From contig NW_019091390.1 in the NCBI RefSeq assembly GCF_001949145.1, positions 209,908-273,907 on the forward strand: a stretch of 64,000 nt of DNA, given 5' to 3'. The first letter of the stretch is position 1. Each line of letters opens with the position of its first letter. The notes beneath the pieces were generated by a model, which saw only the letters and a list, made by a program, of their open reading frames with translations, was not told the DNA's origin and did no database searches. Made by a program: the position numbers and the translations under genes. Positions 52,901 to 64,000 of this stretch are shown in pieces. This DNA is from Acanthaster planci. Its lineage: Eukaryota; Echinodermata; Asteroidea; Valvatida; Acanthasteridae.

Positions 52901-55900
52901 TTATCATTTTACTTTTTGTATTTTCTTCCCATATAGGTGCCGCTGTTGTCCCTTCACAGGAAAGTGAGTCAAGTATGAGTTTTGCGTACCGGTAACACGT
53001 TCATAAATATGTTTATATCATGTTGTCAAGGCCGTTTGCGGCCCGTCTCGAGGTTCTCATCAAAGGAAAACTTAATGATTTAAGAGTACAGTTGAGGGCG
53101 CTATAACTTCTTATTGATAGGCAGTTGCCAAATCATTATTGCGTGCTACCAATTGGGCACATTTTGGGGAACCAACCAGTCATATTGGACGCCTGTTCGT
53201 TTCTAGGTCCANNNNNNNNNNNNNNNNNNNNNNNNNNNNNNNNNNNNNNNNNNNNNNNNNNNNNNNNNNNNNNNNNNNNNNNNNNNNNNNNNNNNNNNNN
53301 NNNNNNNNNNNNNNNNNNNNNNNNNNNNNNNNNNNNNNNNNNNNNNNNNNNNNNNNNNNNNNNNNNNNNNNNNNNNNNNNNNNNNNNNNNNNNNNNNNNN
53401 NNNNNNNNNNNNNNNNNNNNNNNNNNNNNNNNNNNNNNNNNNNNNNNNNNNNNNNNNNNNNNNNNNNNNNNNNNNNNNNNNNNNNNNNNNNNNNNNNNNN
53501 NNNNNNNNNNNNNNNNNNNNNNNNNNNNNNNNNNNNNNNNNNNNNNNNNNNNNNNNNNNNNNNNNNNNNNNNNNNNNNNNNNNNNNNNNNNNNNNNNNNN
53601 NNNNNNNNNNNNNNNNNNNNNNNNNNNNNNNNNNNNNNCACTGACTGAGACCTTGACAGGCATGTCAGGCGCAAATAAACCGTCAGGCCAGTTTTCTCGC
53701 CCTTTGGCCCATAAACTTCTCAAAGATTTCTCCATGAAAAAAAGTTGATGTCTGTCATCATAGACATAGGCCTAGTACTTCAATACTTCTTGTAGGCTTA
53801 TCCGCAGGGCTGTGGATAAGCCTTGTCGCAAATACTGCATGGGTGATTTTGCACAATGGTAGAAAGGCGTACTGCATGGGTGATTTTGCACAAGGCATCG
53901 CCTTTCCACCCATGCAGTATTTGCAATAAGGCTTATGGCTCTCTTGAAATCTGTATCTTTTCTGTTGTCATCGAAAAGAGACAGATTTCAAGAGAGAGCC
54001 ACACACCACAACCCTACGCATGGGGCTAGGCCTAACTATGTAAGGCTTTGGAATATCTCAATCACAAGTCACAAACACTTGAATTGGCAGCAAAATGACA
54101 CGAGGAACCAGTTTATAGCACTGAGTCCACTTAGGTTTTCATCATCGCATGGAAGAATTCATTTGTGTCGGTAATCTGAAAATGTTGCACTTCTGGTGAT
54201 GTGTATCACAGTTGTGAGAAAGAGTTACAAACGCCACTTGACACCCTGTGCACAAACCCTGTGAGACTGGTCAGAAAAATTCTTAGCGTTCTCTAAGTAA
54301 ACGACTTCATATTTTCCCTCCTAAAATGAACTTTTCTGGATATGTTTTTGCTTTTTGACGGCTGATGAGTCACTGTAGGGAGTAATTACTGGCGTCTGTA
54401 TTTAGAACTCTTTCCCAATTACAAGCAAGTATAGTCGCCCTGATATTCTTGGCGTATTTTTCTGTATTTGAGGCCCAAACCAGTCTTACCATTTTCTTGA
54501 AAATTCCCCCCCCCCCCCTTTCTTCTCAGGGTACTTTGCGGCAGGGCGCGAGTACGTGTACCATTATGAAGGACAGGTGGTCAGCGGGATCCCAGGGGTC
54601 AGTAAAGAAGTGGCAGGCATCAAGATCACCACGGATGTGCGGATTCAGATGATGGCTGACAACAAATGCCTGCTGAGGGTAAAGTTCATTCTGTGATTCC
54701 TTCCGAGTTAATCCGTTTTGAAGAAAACAATTTTTCAAAGTAAGTAACTTTTTTTTTTCGAGGAAAAAGAAAAGGCTGAGAATGCTTCCCACTCTACAAG
54801 TCAGCATTAAGTTAATAAAATTGCAACTTCGACCAGACTTTCTGTCTTAGTTGAATAAAAAAATTGGTATCTTTGGTACCCGTTTTCTGTAAATATTCAT
54901 GTACATGTCCTCTCTGATTGCCAGTACACCAAATCAGTAAATCGTTGGGCTCTTTTGCATTTAGGGTTTTAATGAGAAAGAAGAGGGCACGGTCAAGAAA
55001 TGAAACTAAGACAAAAAATCATTTTAATTTTTTTTACTGAACCTTGAGGGTCAACTATTTTGTGTGATTACTCTATTTGGATTGCAATATCAGACCCTCT
55101 AAGATTTAACTTTTAAGGTTTGTTTGTCTCAAGAGTTTCATTTTGTCATTTTTATATTGAACAGTTTGAACAAGTTCAATTGGCCAAGATTCAGACAGAG
55201 ACTGAGGACCCAGCTAAGCAGCTGACTGTGGACAAACTGCAGCGTCTGCAGCAGGAGATTGAAACGCCTCTCCTGGAGCAGCTGGTCAAACCGATTGAAT
55301 TTAGATACTTCAACGGAAAGGTTGGTGTTTGGAGATTCAGGGCACAGGTCACTTAATGTGTTGTAGAAAAAAATTCTACATTTTCAAAAGGCGTTTGTCG
55401 TATTGAAAAATCTTCAAGGTTCAAGTTCATATGTTAGTTTTCTAACATTTTGGGCAAAACTTCAGACTTGGAAGAAGATTACGTATGAGCAACACTGCTT
55501 CTGTTAGTGTTTCACGTCAGGAAAAAAAAACCACAAGTATGAATTTCACCATATGTAGTTAGCTCATTTCTCACAATGACTTTGTCCAGTATTGATAGCC
55601 TAGAATTTCAGTGCATATTGATAACAGCTACATGTATTGGCCTTTTCTAAACTCTGCAACATTTTGGTCAAAACTTGGATTATTTATTCTATAAACTAAT
55701 ACATTGTGACGCTCTTTTCTTTGCAAAATTGTAGGTTTTCCACATCGTGATCTCTCAGAATGAGCCTGTCTGGGCCTCCAATATCAAGAAGGGTGTGTTG
55801 GAACTGATGCTTGTCAACATCCAGGGCACAGATGACTTGAACGAGCCTGAAACACAGCGCACACAGCCTGTGAGTTGGAATGGGGAGCTTAGTAGTTCGT

Positions 55901-58900
55901 CAGGTTGATTGATTTTTTTTTTTTAATTTGATAATTGACCGGCTGAAATTCATGTGTACTCTGTTGAGTGATTAATTGTATGTCAATCACTGGGATCTTG
56001 TGTGTAAGAAGTCCAACTTATGATTTGATGAGTTGATTGATCATTGATCCACCAATTGTTCAATTCTTTGATTACTGGACAGTGTCGTAGTTGAGTCCAG
56101 TCACAAGTAGCAAGTTGAACAAGGGCAAAGGATTGCATTTTGTCAGAGTTCATTTGAACGGCTTGTGACTTTAAGACTGAATGACTTGTGATGGACTTGG
56201 AGGGACTTACAACGGACTCAACAACAACTGCACTACTGGATAGAAAAATGTTTGTGTAGGAAGATGATGGTTGAATTACCGTAATGTGGAGCTTTTAAGA
56301 CTGAACTCAATAGTGTAGATCAACAGTTTATTGATCTATAAAATATACAAAATTTATTTATTCAGTGATTCATATTTTCCCCAGGAACAGATTGAGACTT
56401 GAACAAAACAAGCTCTTCAATTTGTGAACTTAAGTTGTGATTTAAAAGGCTGTTCCTTTCTGATTTAATGCACATCATTGCTGTTACAGAGCAACATTCT
56501 CCACCAGAAGGAACACTACCGTGTGATGGAGGTGAGTCTATCCATTCAAATCAATGTGAAATGACTGAAATGAAGCAAACGTTACATGGACCGTAAGCAT
56601 TTGAAGAAGAAATTATGAGAGTGTACTGTGGCATAAGATGTCGCATTGCGTAAATGAATGTGAAACAAGATAATTTGATCTTGTGAAAGGCATTGAAGGC
56701 AAAGTAAAAATGTTCTTGTTAATTATTTTACGTTGTAAGTACAGTGGAGGGTTTTTCACTGTTTATGGTGACAAGTTTTCAGTTTTAATTTTTTTTTTCA
56801 GAGAGGCATCGCTGGCTATTGTGAGTCTGTATATAACGTCAAAATCTCAGACCTCGTGCCTGATATCATCGACAAGGAAGTCCAGCGTAAGTTTCCCCAG
56901 GGGTCGTTATTACCGGTCTGTGAAATTACCCCATATCGGTGGGAAGAAATGCACTCGATGTGCTTACCTCGGGCTGTAGACTGTATGCATCAGCACCCCC
57001 TCACCGGTCAGAAAGTGAAAATCCGGGCCGACATGCAACATTGACCCGAATGTAGTCTTAAAAGATACCTGAAAATCTATTTATATCTGATGTCTGGCTT
57101 TACTTTGAACAAGAGAAGGCTTTTTTTTTAACATGGAAACATCAGTCCCTGGATGGGTGATCACCGTGTGCACGCACAAGATCTCCTGCCTTTGGCAAGG
57201 GGTGCTCTGAGTATGTGCAACCAATCTATGCTGGTCTTCACATGTGCACTGGGCACGCGCATGAGCTCAGTTGAAAAACTTCCTACTGGGCTATCTTTCG
57301 TTTGTCAGTGAGGGTGCACTTCAACTCAGGGTGGATAGAAGACATGACCATCTCAGCAGCACATGCATGCTTAGTCGCATTCCAACTTACCAAGTTTTAT
57401 AATGGAATAGCAAAGATTCCTTTTTTCTTTATCCTAACTTTTCCCTCACACAGTTTTCAACAGTTATAGTTCTTGTCGTTATTCCTTATTAGTTGATTCA
57501 TTTACTAAGAGGGCCTGGGGGCTGTATAAACCTCACCTTCTTTCAGGTGTCCCTACCCCATCTGTCACCACTTTTGGCAGACTGTCACCTTTAAAAAGTC
57601 AGCGTTACATTATGACTCACAGAAATAAACAGACATTTTCTTACCTTTCCTTACATATTTTGTGTCTCGACAGCCAAACGCTTTGTCCTGAACATCACCA
57701 AGACTCGGGACCTCCTGGAATGCCAGCAGCGCACCCAGCGCAGCAAGCTGTCCTTGCTCTCCAGTAGAAGGTGTGAGAAATGTAAGGGCCAGGAGACCAG
57801 CCCTGCCCCAGAGCCCTTCAGCGAGTTCCGAAAACCCAATGAGAAGAAGGAGGAGCTCTTGAAGTGCCTCAGCCAGGTATGTAGGAATTGAACCACTTTC
57901 CTCCTCCTGCTCCATTGGCTTTATCTATGTTTCTGTCTTGCTTTTCCTTCTTTCTTCAATTAATTTGCATTTCGCATTTGCTGGGGTAGACAGATCTGTG
58001 TAGTTTTTGTTGTTTATTTTGTTTTTGTTTCTTGGGTTTTTATCTTTGGCAAACACCCGCACAAGATGCTCCTAGTGCTATTAATAGAATATTGTGGATA
58101 ATAACTTGAGCCTTGAAGCTGCTGATTGTTGGCATATTAAAGCCACCAGACAAATCTGACTGAATTCTAAACGGATAGAATCTCACGAATGGGAGTGTTA
58201 TGTAGGAAGATCAAAATGCCTCACATGAAATCTGTCACCTCTGATTGGCAAGCCATCGAATGAACCCTAGAATCATCTGACATCCCTTCTTGGAGCACAT
58301 AGTGTCATCTCAAGCAGAGTTATGTGCACAGAGCCGTACTCATCACAGTCACAGTATCTGGCTTTAGAATTTCCTATGATACCCTTACATATAGTCAATG
58401 GGGGGGGGTGTGAAGAGGTCCACACTATGTATGACACACCTGCACACTCACCCAAGTGTGTATTTGCCTGCAACTGGGGACCCCCTATTGTTCCTCTTTT
58501 GTTTGTACTTGTACTTGTACCAGCCATATGTTTTGTACACAGTTGTCAATCGGGGACCCTCTGTCAATCGGGGACCTTATTGTCCTCTATTGTTCAAGGT
58601 CCCCAGTTGAATGCAGAAACAAACTCACACCCACCACCACCATTTTTGCACTGGGGAGGGGACATGGCTCATCCACCGTCACCAGGTCCCAAACTAGCAT
58701 TCTCTCGGTTCTATACTTGGGTAAACGTCAAAAGTACTTTTGCCAGTGTATTTTTTGCCTAGCTAGTGTATTGTTCCCACCATTTTCGAAATCATTCTGC
58801 CACTATCAGTTATTGTATTGTAGCAAATGTAGCGAAACGCTTTTTTAAATCGTGCAAGAATTATTTTTTGATGCTCAGAAGAAAATCCATGTCAACTGTA

Positions 58901-61900
58901 AGCACTTAGGTATCCCTCTGCTGTGCATGAGTTTACCTTTTTCAGAGGTCATTGTCAATGCTCTTTGTAGGTCCGTTACAGCATCAGCCTCAAGGACCAC
59001 AACAAGTTTGTCATTGACGCCGTTGTGGCCGAAGGCAAGCACATCTTCCAGCCATTTGGACAGAAGGGTGGGAAGGCTGTCGCATTTGTCAAGTAAGCCG
59101 TTGATGCAGTTTTCGATTTTTGAAATTGACAGTATATAAGGTACAGCTCTTTTGATGCTGAACCTAGGATTTGTTGAAAACAAACCTCTCCTCTTAAGCT
59201 TTTCAGCACCAGTAGGTTACTTTAAAAAATCTACCCTTTCGGGCACATTAGTTGTCAGAAGGCTGAACCCCTTCCATGAATTTCGTTCTGACAAAAAACA
59301 AAAGTTGCTTGAAATATCAAAACCAGCAGGAAAGAGATAACCACATTTTCACAAACTTCCTGTTTGTTTCTTCTCAGTCAAACTTTCATCCTGAAGAGCA
59401 CCAGAGAGATACAAGACGAGTTCATTCCGGACGTCGAGAACCCCAAGGACCAAGCAGAGGACCTGACGTTTGTCTTTGAGGCATGGAAGAAGCACGAGCA
59501 TGACTCGGAAGAGGAGCGTGAGCTGACTGAAGAAGATGGAACCCACATGCGTCAGATCCGTACCAAGGTAATGCTCAAACAGCCACTTTCAAAGACTGAT
59601 GATCCTAATGCCTAAAAGAAGCCCAAGGGAACTTTAATTTAAGTAAATTTACCTTGCCAGTTTATCTTCATAAACCACTAAGCGAAGTTCCAGTTGGACG
59701 TGAAAACAATATTTCACAAGATTCAAAGAGTCCACCTCATTACTTCCGTCATAAGTTTATCCTGCCTGCACCAGTTTTTTGACGGTCAAGCTCATCACCT
59801 GCTCTAGGTGAAGACCTACCTCCAGAAAATCCAAGACAACATCAAGAAGGACCGGATCACCGAAGAAGCTCCCAAGAACTTCATCCTCCTGGTCAAGAAG
59901 CTGAAAAAGTTCAGCCCCCTGGAGCTCCAGAACATCTTTGACAGGCTCGGCAAGAAGTTTGTCAGTGACTCCAAGGAGGTGAAAGAAAGGAAGTAAGTTA
60001 CTCCCCAACAGTCGCCCCATGTCCACATTTCTGTGTTACCCCCCTCTGTCCTGTACACTCTTTTTTTTTGTACTGGCACCATTCATCCTCTTTTCCGAGC
60101 ACCAAATGGCTCACGCATCAATGTCTCATTTATCAGAGAAATGGGACGGCACAGAATTCCTACAGCTCTGTAAATGTTCATTAGAGCTTGAAGTACAGTG
60201 GGGCAATGCAGTGTATTAAAATGAATGCACATTTGTGTTTCACATAAGCGTAGAGGTCAAAGTATCATTCCTTCTTTTGTTCCTGGAAGATAATGCTGTC
60301 CGGCAGACTAAATGCGGGAAATTGCAACAGGGAATTGTATAGGATAAAGGTACTACTATCAATGACATACCAAAACCTTTTGTTCTCTTTGTCTTGTCCT
60401 AGAAGTACCTCAATACATGTATACCTGCATATATAGCTTAAGGTATACACTACTGATTTTCGTTTGCATGTGCACAAAGCCATAAGGTATTCATATCATT
60501 GCTGGACAAATAGAGGATTTGCTTTGAATGTCTGCCCATGGTGTCCTTTAGAGTGGGCAGAGTCTGTTAGCTGCACAGGCACACACACGCTTCCTGCGCT
60601 GATATACGCTTTTCCTTTTCGGCAGGCAAATTCTCCTGGATGCCCTCATCCAGGTGGAGAACGACAAGTCCGTGGAGATCTTGACAAGTGAGATCGGCAA
60701 GAGGAGCGTGGAGGGCGAGGAGGCCTGTCAGATCCTGAGCACCATCGCCCTGATCAATGAACCGACAGAGGAGATCCTGGATCATGTCCTGGTAGGTGAT
60801 GTGATGAGGGAAAGTCCTTGGGTAGAACGGGTAGTTCTTTCTGTTTATCAAAACGTTTTGTTGAAAAACTCTTTCCTTGGCTAGTACTGATAGCACGGTG
60901 AAAAGACAGGTGGGTTTCGCAGGCATGCTCCCAATGATTTGCTCTGGGAATTGTACCCCCATTTCATCGCTCCTCCTTGTCTCCCTCAGGGTCAGTGCCG
61001 GGGCCCTGTGGTCAACGGACCCAACGCTGACCAGCAAGTGAGGAAGACATGCTGGCTGAGCTTTGGCTCTTTGGTCCACAAGGCTTGCAAGGTCAACCAG
61101 ATCTGCTCCGAGGACAAGAAACAAGAATATTCAATGGTAAGAGCTTGTATCATCTCTCGGCCCCCGCTTTGGCTACTTCTGTTCTCCTCCATGTCCCTGT
61201 CTAGAATTGAGAGGATTTACTGCTTGGGTTATTACATTATATCTTTAATTTCTTGACTATGACAAGCGATAAAATATCCGGCTATCGGTTATACTTGCTA
61301 ATGGCTGTGGCCATTTCCTCTTGAAAGTGTGTCATTCTTGGATACAGCCTAGTCATTTAAAGGTAGCCTTTTGCAAATCATTGCAGTGGGCAGTGTCAAG
61401 ACCACTGACAAGAGTACTTTGCATGTTCCTGAGAAGGTACAGGTTTAAATTTGCCTCTCTAACCTTTCAATTCTAAACATTGTTCCCTTCAACAGAACCT
61501 TCTCGCCGGCATTGACCCCTCACGGCCCGAAGAGGACAAGCGTATGTGCCTCAAGGCCATCGGCAACACTGGCCTGGTCATGAAGAAGACCACTGATGCC
61601 GAGACGGACTCCATCGATCACATTGCAGAGATCGTCAATTCGAACGTGGAAGATGTGGACCTGCGCGTGCAGGCCATCTACTCCCTGCGTCGCCTGGCTA
61701 AGGTTGTGCCAGAGAGAGTAAGTGTGTGGGCCCCGCCCCTGTAATTTGCTTAGCTCCTCCCCTTTCCTTTAAGTAAGCATTAATCATACATTGGATTAAA
61801 CGTTCATAGATGGAATCTTGTTTAATTTCTTACTTAATACATCTACCTCATCCAAACAAAAGGAGTTGCAAGTCACCGGAACCACCGTTGAGTTAAATGC

Positions 61901-64000
61901 CTTTGAAATAATCTGTCACAGTGTTAATCACTAGGAACCCTTGGTAGTTTTCATCCACTTAATGAACATTTCATTAGGATACCAAACTGATTAATATGTC
62001 AGAACAGGGAACTCAGTTTACTGAGAATAACTGGGAATGCGGCCTTAAGATTCATTTTGCAGCATCTGGTCAGATATTTTCGTTTCTAATAATTATTAGA
62101 CAAACTGATGGAGTTTGTGCTGCACACCCCAGTGCAAGTGTTACATTGATGTCAGTTGTTGTCATAGTCCATCTCCGGATGTATTGCATGAGTGCCATCT
62201 TGAGGGTCTTCAGCGTTCTTAGTTTTGTTTCCTGTGCCATCTGTACCCCAGATTGTGCCTCTTCTGATGTCCCTGGTCAAGAACATGGATGAAGACCACC
62301 AGGTCCGCATCGCCGCCTACGTCATCATCATGGACACTGAGCCCGAGACAGACATCGTCTTCTCCGTCATCACCCACCTGAAGAATGACAAGTCCAAGCA
62401 GGTGGCTAGTTTTGTCTACACTCACCTGGAGAGTCTGGCCTCCAACTACCAGAAGTGCAAGAAGAACTTGTAAGTCGCAAGTACCCAGGATAACTTTCAG
62501 TAGCCCAACGAGCCAGTTTAGTATTTCAACAGAACAGTGCATGCTCAAGATGGAAGACATCGTAGGTCATTTGAGAACATCAAAGTGCACTCACGCTGTT
62601 CGCTTATCACTGCGGCTGTCTGTGAACATGTCTGAGCTCACGTGATGTCACGTGCTTTGTTCTCAAATGACTTTGCTTTTTTAAACTCATTTGCAGCTCA
62701 TGAAACAAGGCAATTTCTGAAACCATGGCTTTAGCCATGACTTAAAAGCCATTGGGCAGTGTCTAATGTTCAAAGCAAACTTGAAAAGAGTCCAGTCTTT
62801 GTCTTTGTTTCAGAGAACATACAGTACCTCGGTCAATAAAATGATTGATTTTGCCCGTTTCAGGTACAAAGTGGCCAAGAAGGCCCTGCTGACTCTGAAG
62901 CCATTCGTCCGCGGAGCACAGTACTCCAAGAGGTTTATGTGGGCACCAAACTTCTGTAAGTCGGTCAGATGTCAGAATGTAACATAGATTGGCACAATGC
63001 TTGCTGCGGGAAAACTTTCTTTGGCTCAGAAAAGGGTAAAGACTTCAGCCCTTGTCTATTGCAAACTAGGACCGGTACTTTTCTTGAGTGAACATGATAA
63101 TACAAGCCGTTGTGAGTGTTAACTGTGAAGAATGCTGTGACAGTTTCCGATTGATTTTGCTTGTTAAGAGATTGTTCATGCAAACTGTTTAGTTCTGCTT
63201 TAAGTAAAGATGCCTACTGCAGACAGGTTTTTAAAACTTGAGATGCAACACTCGGACTTGTCAGGCACATGTTCATGATTGCTAGTGAAGTTTTTTTACA
63301 AAGTTTTGGGGTAGATGACATTTTTCAGCATTTTCTGAGCTGGGGCAAGCTGTTCCTGAAATCCCATTTTTTTTCCTCAGTGTTTCGGGTTTCCCGTGTC
63401 GGTATTATGACACATCTTACAGAGTTTGGACAAGCTGCATTTATAAATGGAGTGGCTGTATGTTTAAAGAGATATCTCAGCGCTCATGCTCGACAAAATG
63501 CTTGAAAGGTTGAAAAGTTGCCATTTCCTGGTGTCTTGTGAGGAGGTTTTGTCCCTTATCATCACTCTGTTCACAGAAATTACAGTTCACAAGATGAAAG
63601 ACCAGGCCGTGGCCAAGGCCAACTGGTCTGTCCAGATTCCCAGTGGGTAGCGTGGTGAGACTAGTTTTACCAGCTAAAAACCATTTATGGCCGTAATCAC
63701 CAAGAAATGGTTTGGCTATATCGTTTTCGGTGGATCGTTTGCGGGATTTGAATACTTCAACCAAATCCATTCTCAGGTGGGACTGCCAACATGCACCTCC
63801 ACTTTCATTGTCTTCTTAAACTTTCCAGAAGGTTAGGCCTACCGGAGAGGGTACCGTGTTCGTTTCTTGTAGACGGAAGTTTAATTGAGGTTTTCCTTCC
63901 TGTTCTGACTCTTCAGGGGAGCAGAAGGTGAGTTTCAACACCGAGGCTTCCGTCATCGGCACGCCCGCCTCGCCGTTCCCCGTCAGCGGCTCGGTCAAGT
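49910..64000 (+). CDS. Vtg: Vitellogenin, copy B (5' part, runs off the window)
   Basis: This second yolk-precursor vitellogenin gene is read from its start codon to the middle of coding exon 17. Exons: 49910-49952, 52937-52963, 54530-54678, 55165-55320, 55735-55869, 56490-56531, 56802-56886, 57674-57876, 58971-59092, 59378-59567, 59808-59992, 60626-60791, 60990-61136, 61496-61717, 62252-62469, 62864-62955, 63917-64000+. Each length equals its copy A partner except exon 10, which lacks one codon (REIQDE instead of REIPQDE). About 755 residues are visible: signal peptide MRQLLLLLVGVAFA and most of the N-terminal lipid-binding domain, with the same CxxC in exon 8 and acidic insert in exon 10. 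No frameshift or stop is present, so this is not an obvious pseudogene. Introns 1-3 are much longer than in copy A (2984, 1566 and 486 bases against 604, 607 and 267). Confidence 0.97.
53212..53638. other. Assembly gap in Vtg copy B intron 2
   Basis: 427 unresolved bases between exons 2 and 3. No coding sequence is expected here by comparison with copy A. Confidence 0.99.
53798..54000. repeat. Cluster of consecutive strong hairpins in Vtg copy B intron 2
   Basis: Three inverted repeats lie side by side. A short one pairs CTTATCC with GGATAAG (53798-53820). A long one pairs CGCAAATACTGCATGGGTG (from 53827) with its complement CACCCATGCAGTATTTGC (near 53907-53924), with a further inner GAAAGGCG/CGCCTTTC stem. 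The third pairs GGCTCTC-TTGAAATCTGT with ACAGATTTCAAGAGAGAGCC over 53937-54000 with a loop of about ten bases. Nothing like it is in copy A intron 2. A fold-back transposon is the likely source. Confidence 0.75.
57150..57340. repeat. Interspersed repeat family C, copy in Vtg copy B intron 7
   Basis: It shares GAAAAACTTCCTACTGGGCT, CTATCTTTCG, GAGGGTGCACTTCAACTCAG and GGTGGATAG with the copy at 14925-15110. The copy A intron 7 lacks it and is about 160 bases shorter, consistent with an insertion after duplication. Confidence 0.6.
58250..58860. repeat. Insertion specific to Vtg copy B intron 8 with poly-G/C repeat debris
   Basis: Intron 8 is 1094 bases here and 646 in copy A. The extra DNA has a G tract near 58400, two adjacent copies of TGTCAATCGGGGACC near 58545-58578 and a GAAATCATTCTGCCAC ending resembling the poly-G/C family. 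It is likely one or more repeat insertions. Confidence 0.45.

Noticed and set aside
63577-63650. Possible extra exon in Vtg copy B intron 16 (EITVHKMKDQAVAKANWSVQ)
   Set aside because: Copy A has no matching sequence in its intron 16, and exons 16 and 17 already join in frame in both copies.
49910-64000. Copy B as an uncollapsed haplotype of copy A
   Set aside because: It is in opposite orientation on the same scaffold, with ARMH1 between, different promoters, different repeat insertions and amino-acid changes. An assembly error is not fully excluded and is listed as a check.

Overview
This window is nuclear DNA from an animal. The genes are split into many short exons with GT/AG introns, introns and intergenic DNA are AT-rich and full of small interspersed repeats, and promoters carry TATA and CCAAT boxes. 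Four protein-coding genes can be read with confidence: TMEM53 (minus, 4.2-5.0 kb), a complete vitellogenin gene here called Vtg copy A (minus, 7.0-27.6 kb), ARMH1 (minus, about 35.9-41.2 kb), and a second vitellogenin gene, copy B (plus, from 49.9 kb off the right edge). A short open tail at the left edge (2-184, plus) may be the end of another gene. The organism is most likely an invertebrate deuterostome. Vitellogenin without a phosvitin serine tract points away from jawed vertebrates, and a vitellogenin locus would argue against sea urchins and sea cucumbers, which as I recall use a transferrin-like major yolk protein. A sea star is my best guess, but hemichordate or amphioxus cannot be excluded from the sequence alone.

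Layout: 0-4.1 kb is gene-poor with simple repeats; 4.2-5.0 kb is single-exon TMEM53; 5.0-7.0 kb is intergenic with a poly-G/C repeat and a 29-bp palindrome; 7.0-27.6 kb is Vtg copy A in 33 readable coding exons with one assembly gap (17725-18015); 27.6-36.0 kb is its promoter plus a repeat-rich upstream region; 35.9-41.2 kb is ARMH1; 41.2-49.4 kb is repeat-rich intergenic DNA; 49.4-64.0 kb is the promoter and first 17 coding exons of Vtg copy B, with a gap in intron 2 (53212-53638).

The main structural feature is a large inverted duplication. Copies A and B are paralogues on opposite strands, divergently oriented, with matching exon boundaries and intron phases for every exon that can be compared. 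The similarity continues upstream through the promoters and, as separate collinear blocks, at least 5.8 kb upstream of copy A and 4.2 kb upstream of copy B. The unduplicated DNA between the arms holds ARMH1. Divergence is patchy: some introns are nearly identical (intron 12 has about 3 differences in 198 bases) while the first three introns and the promoters are strongly diverged, which suggests gene conversion. Both copies encode a secreted large lipid transfer protein, the yolk precursor, and both promoters share two octamer-like elements, a CCAAT box and a TATA box. TMEM53 and ARMH1 are, as I recall, close neighbours on human chromosome 1p, so the flanks look like an old microsyntenic block.
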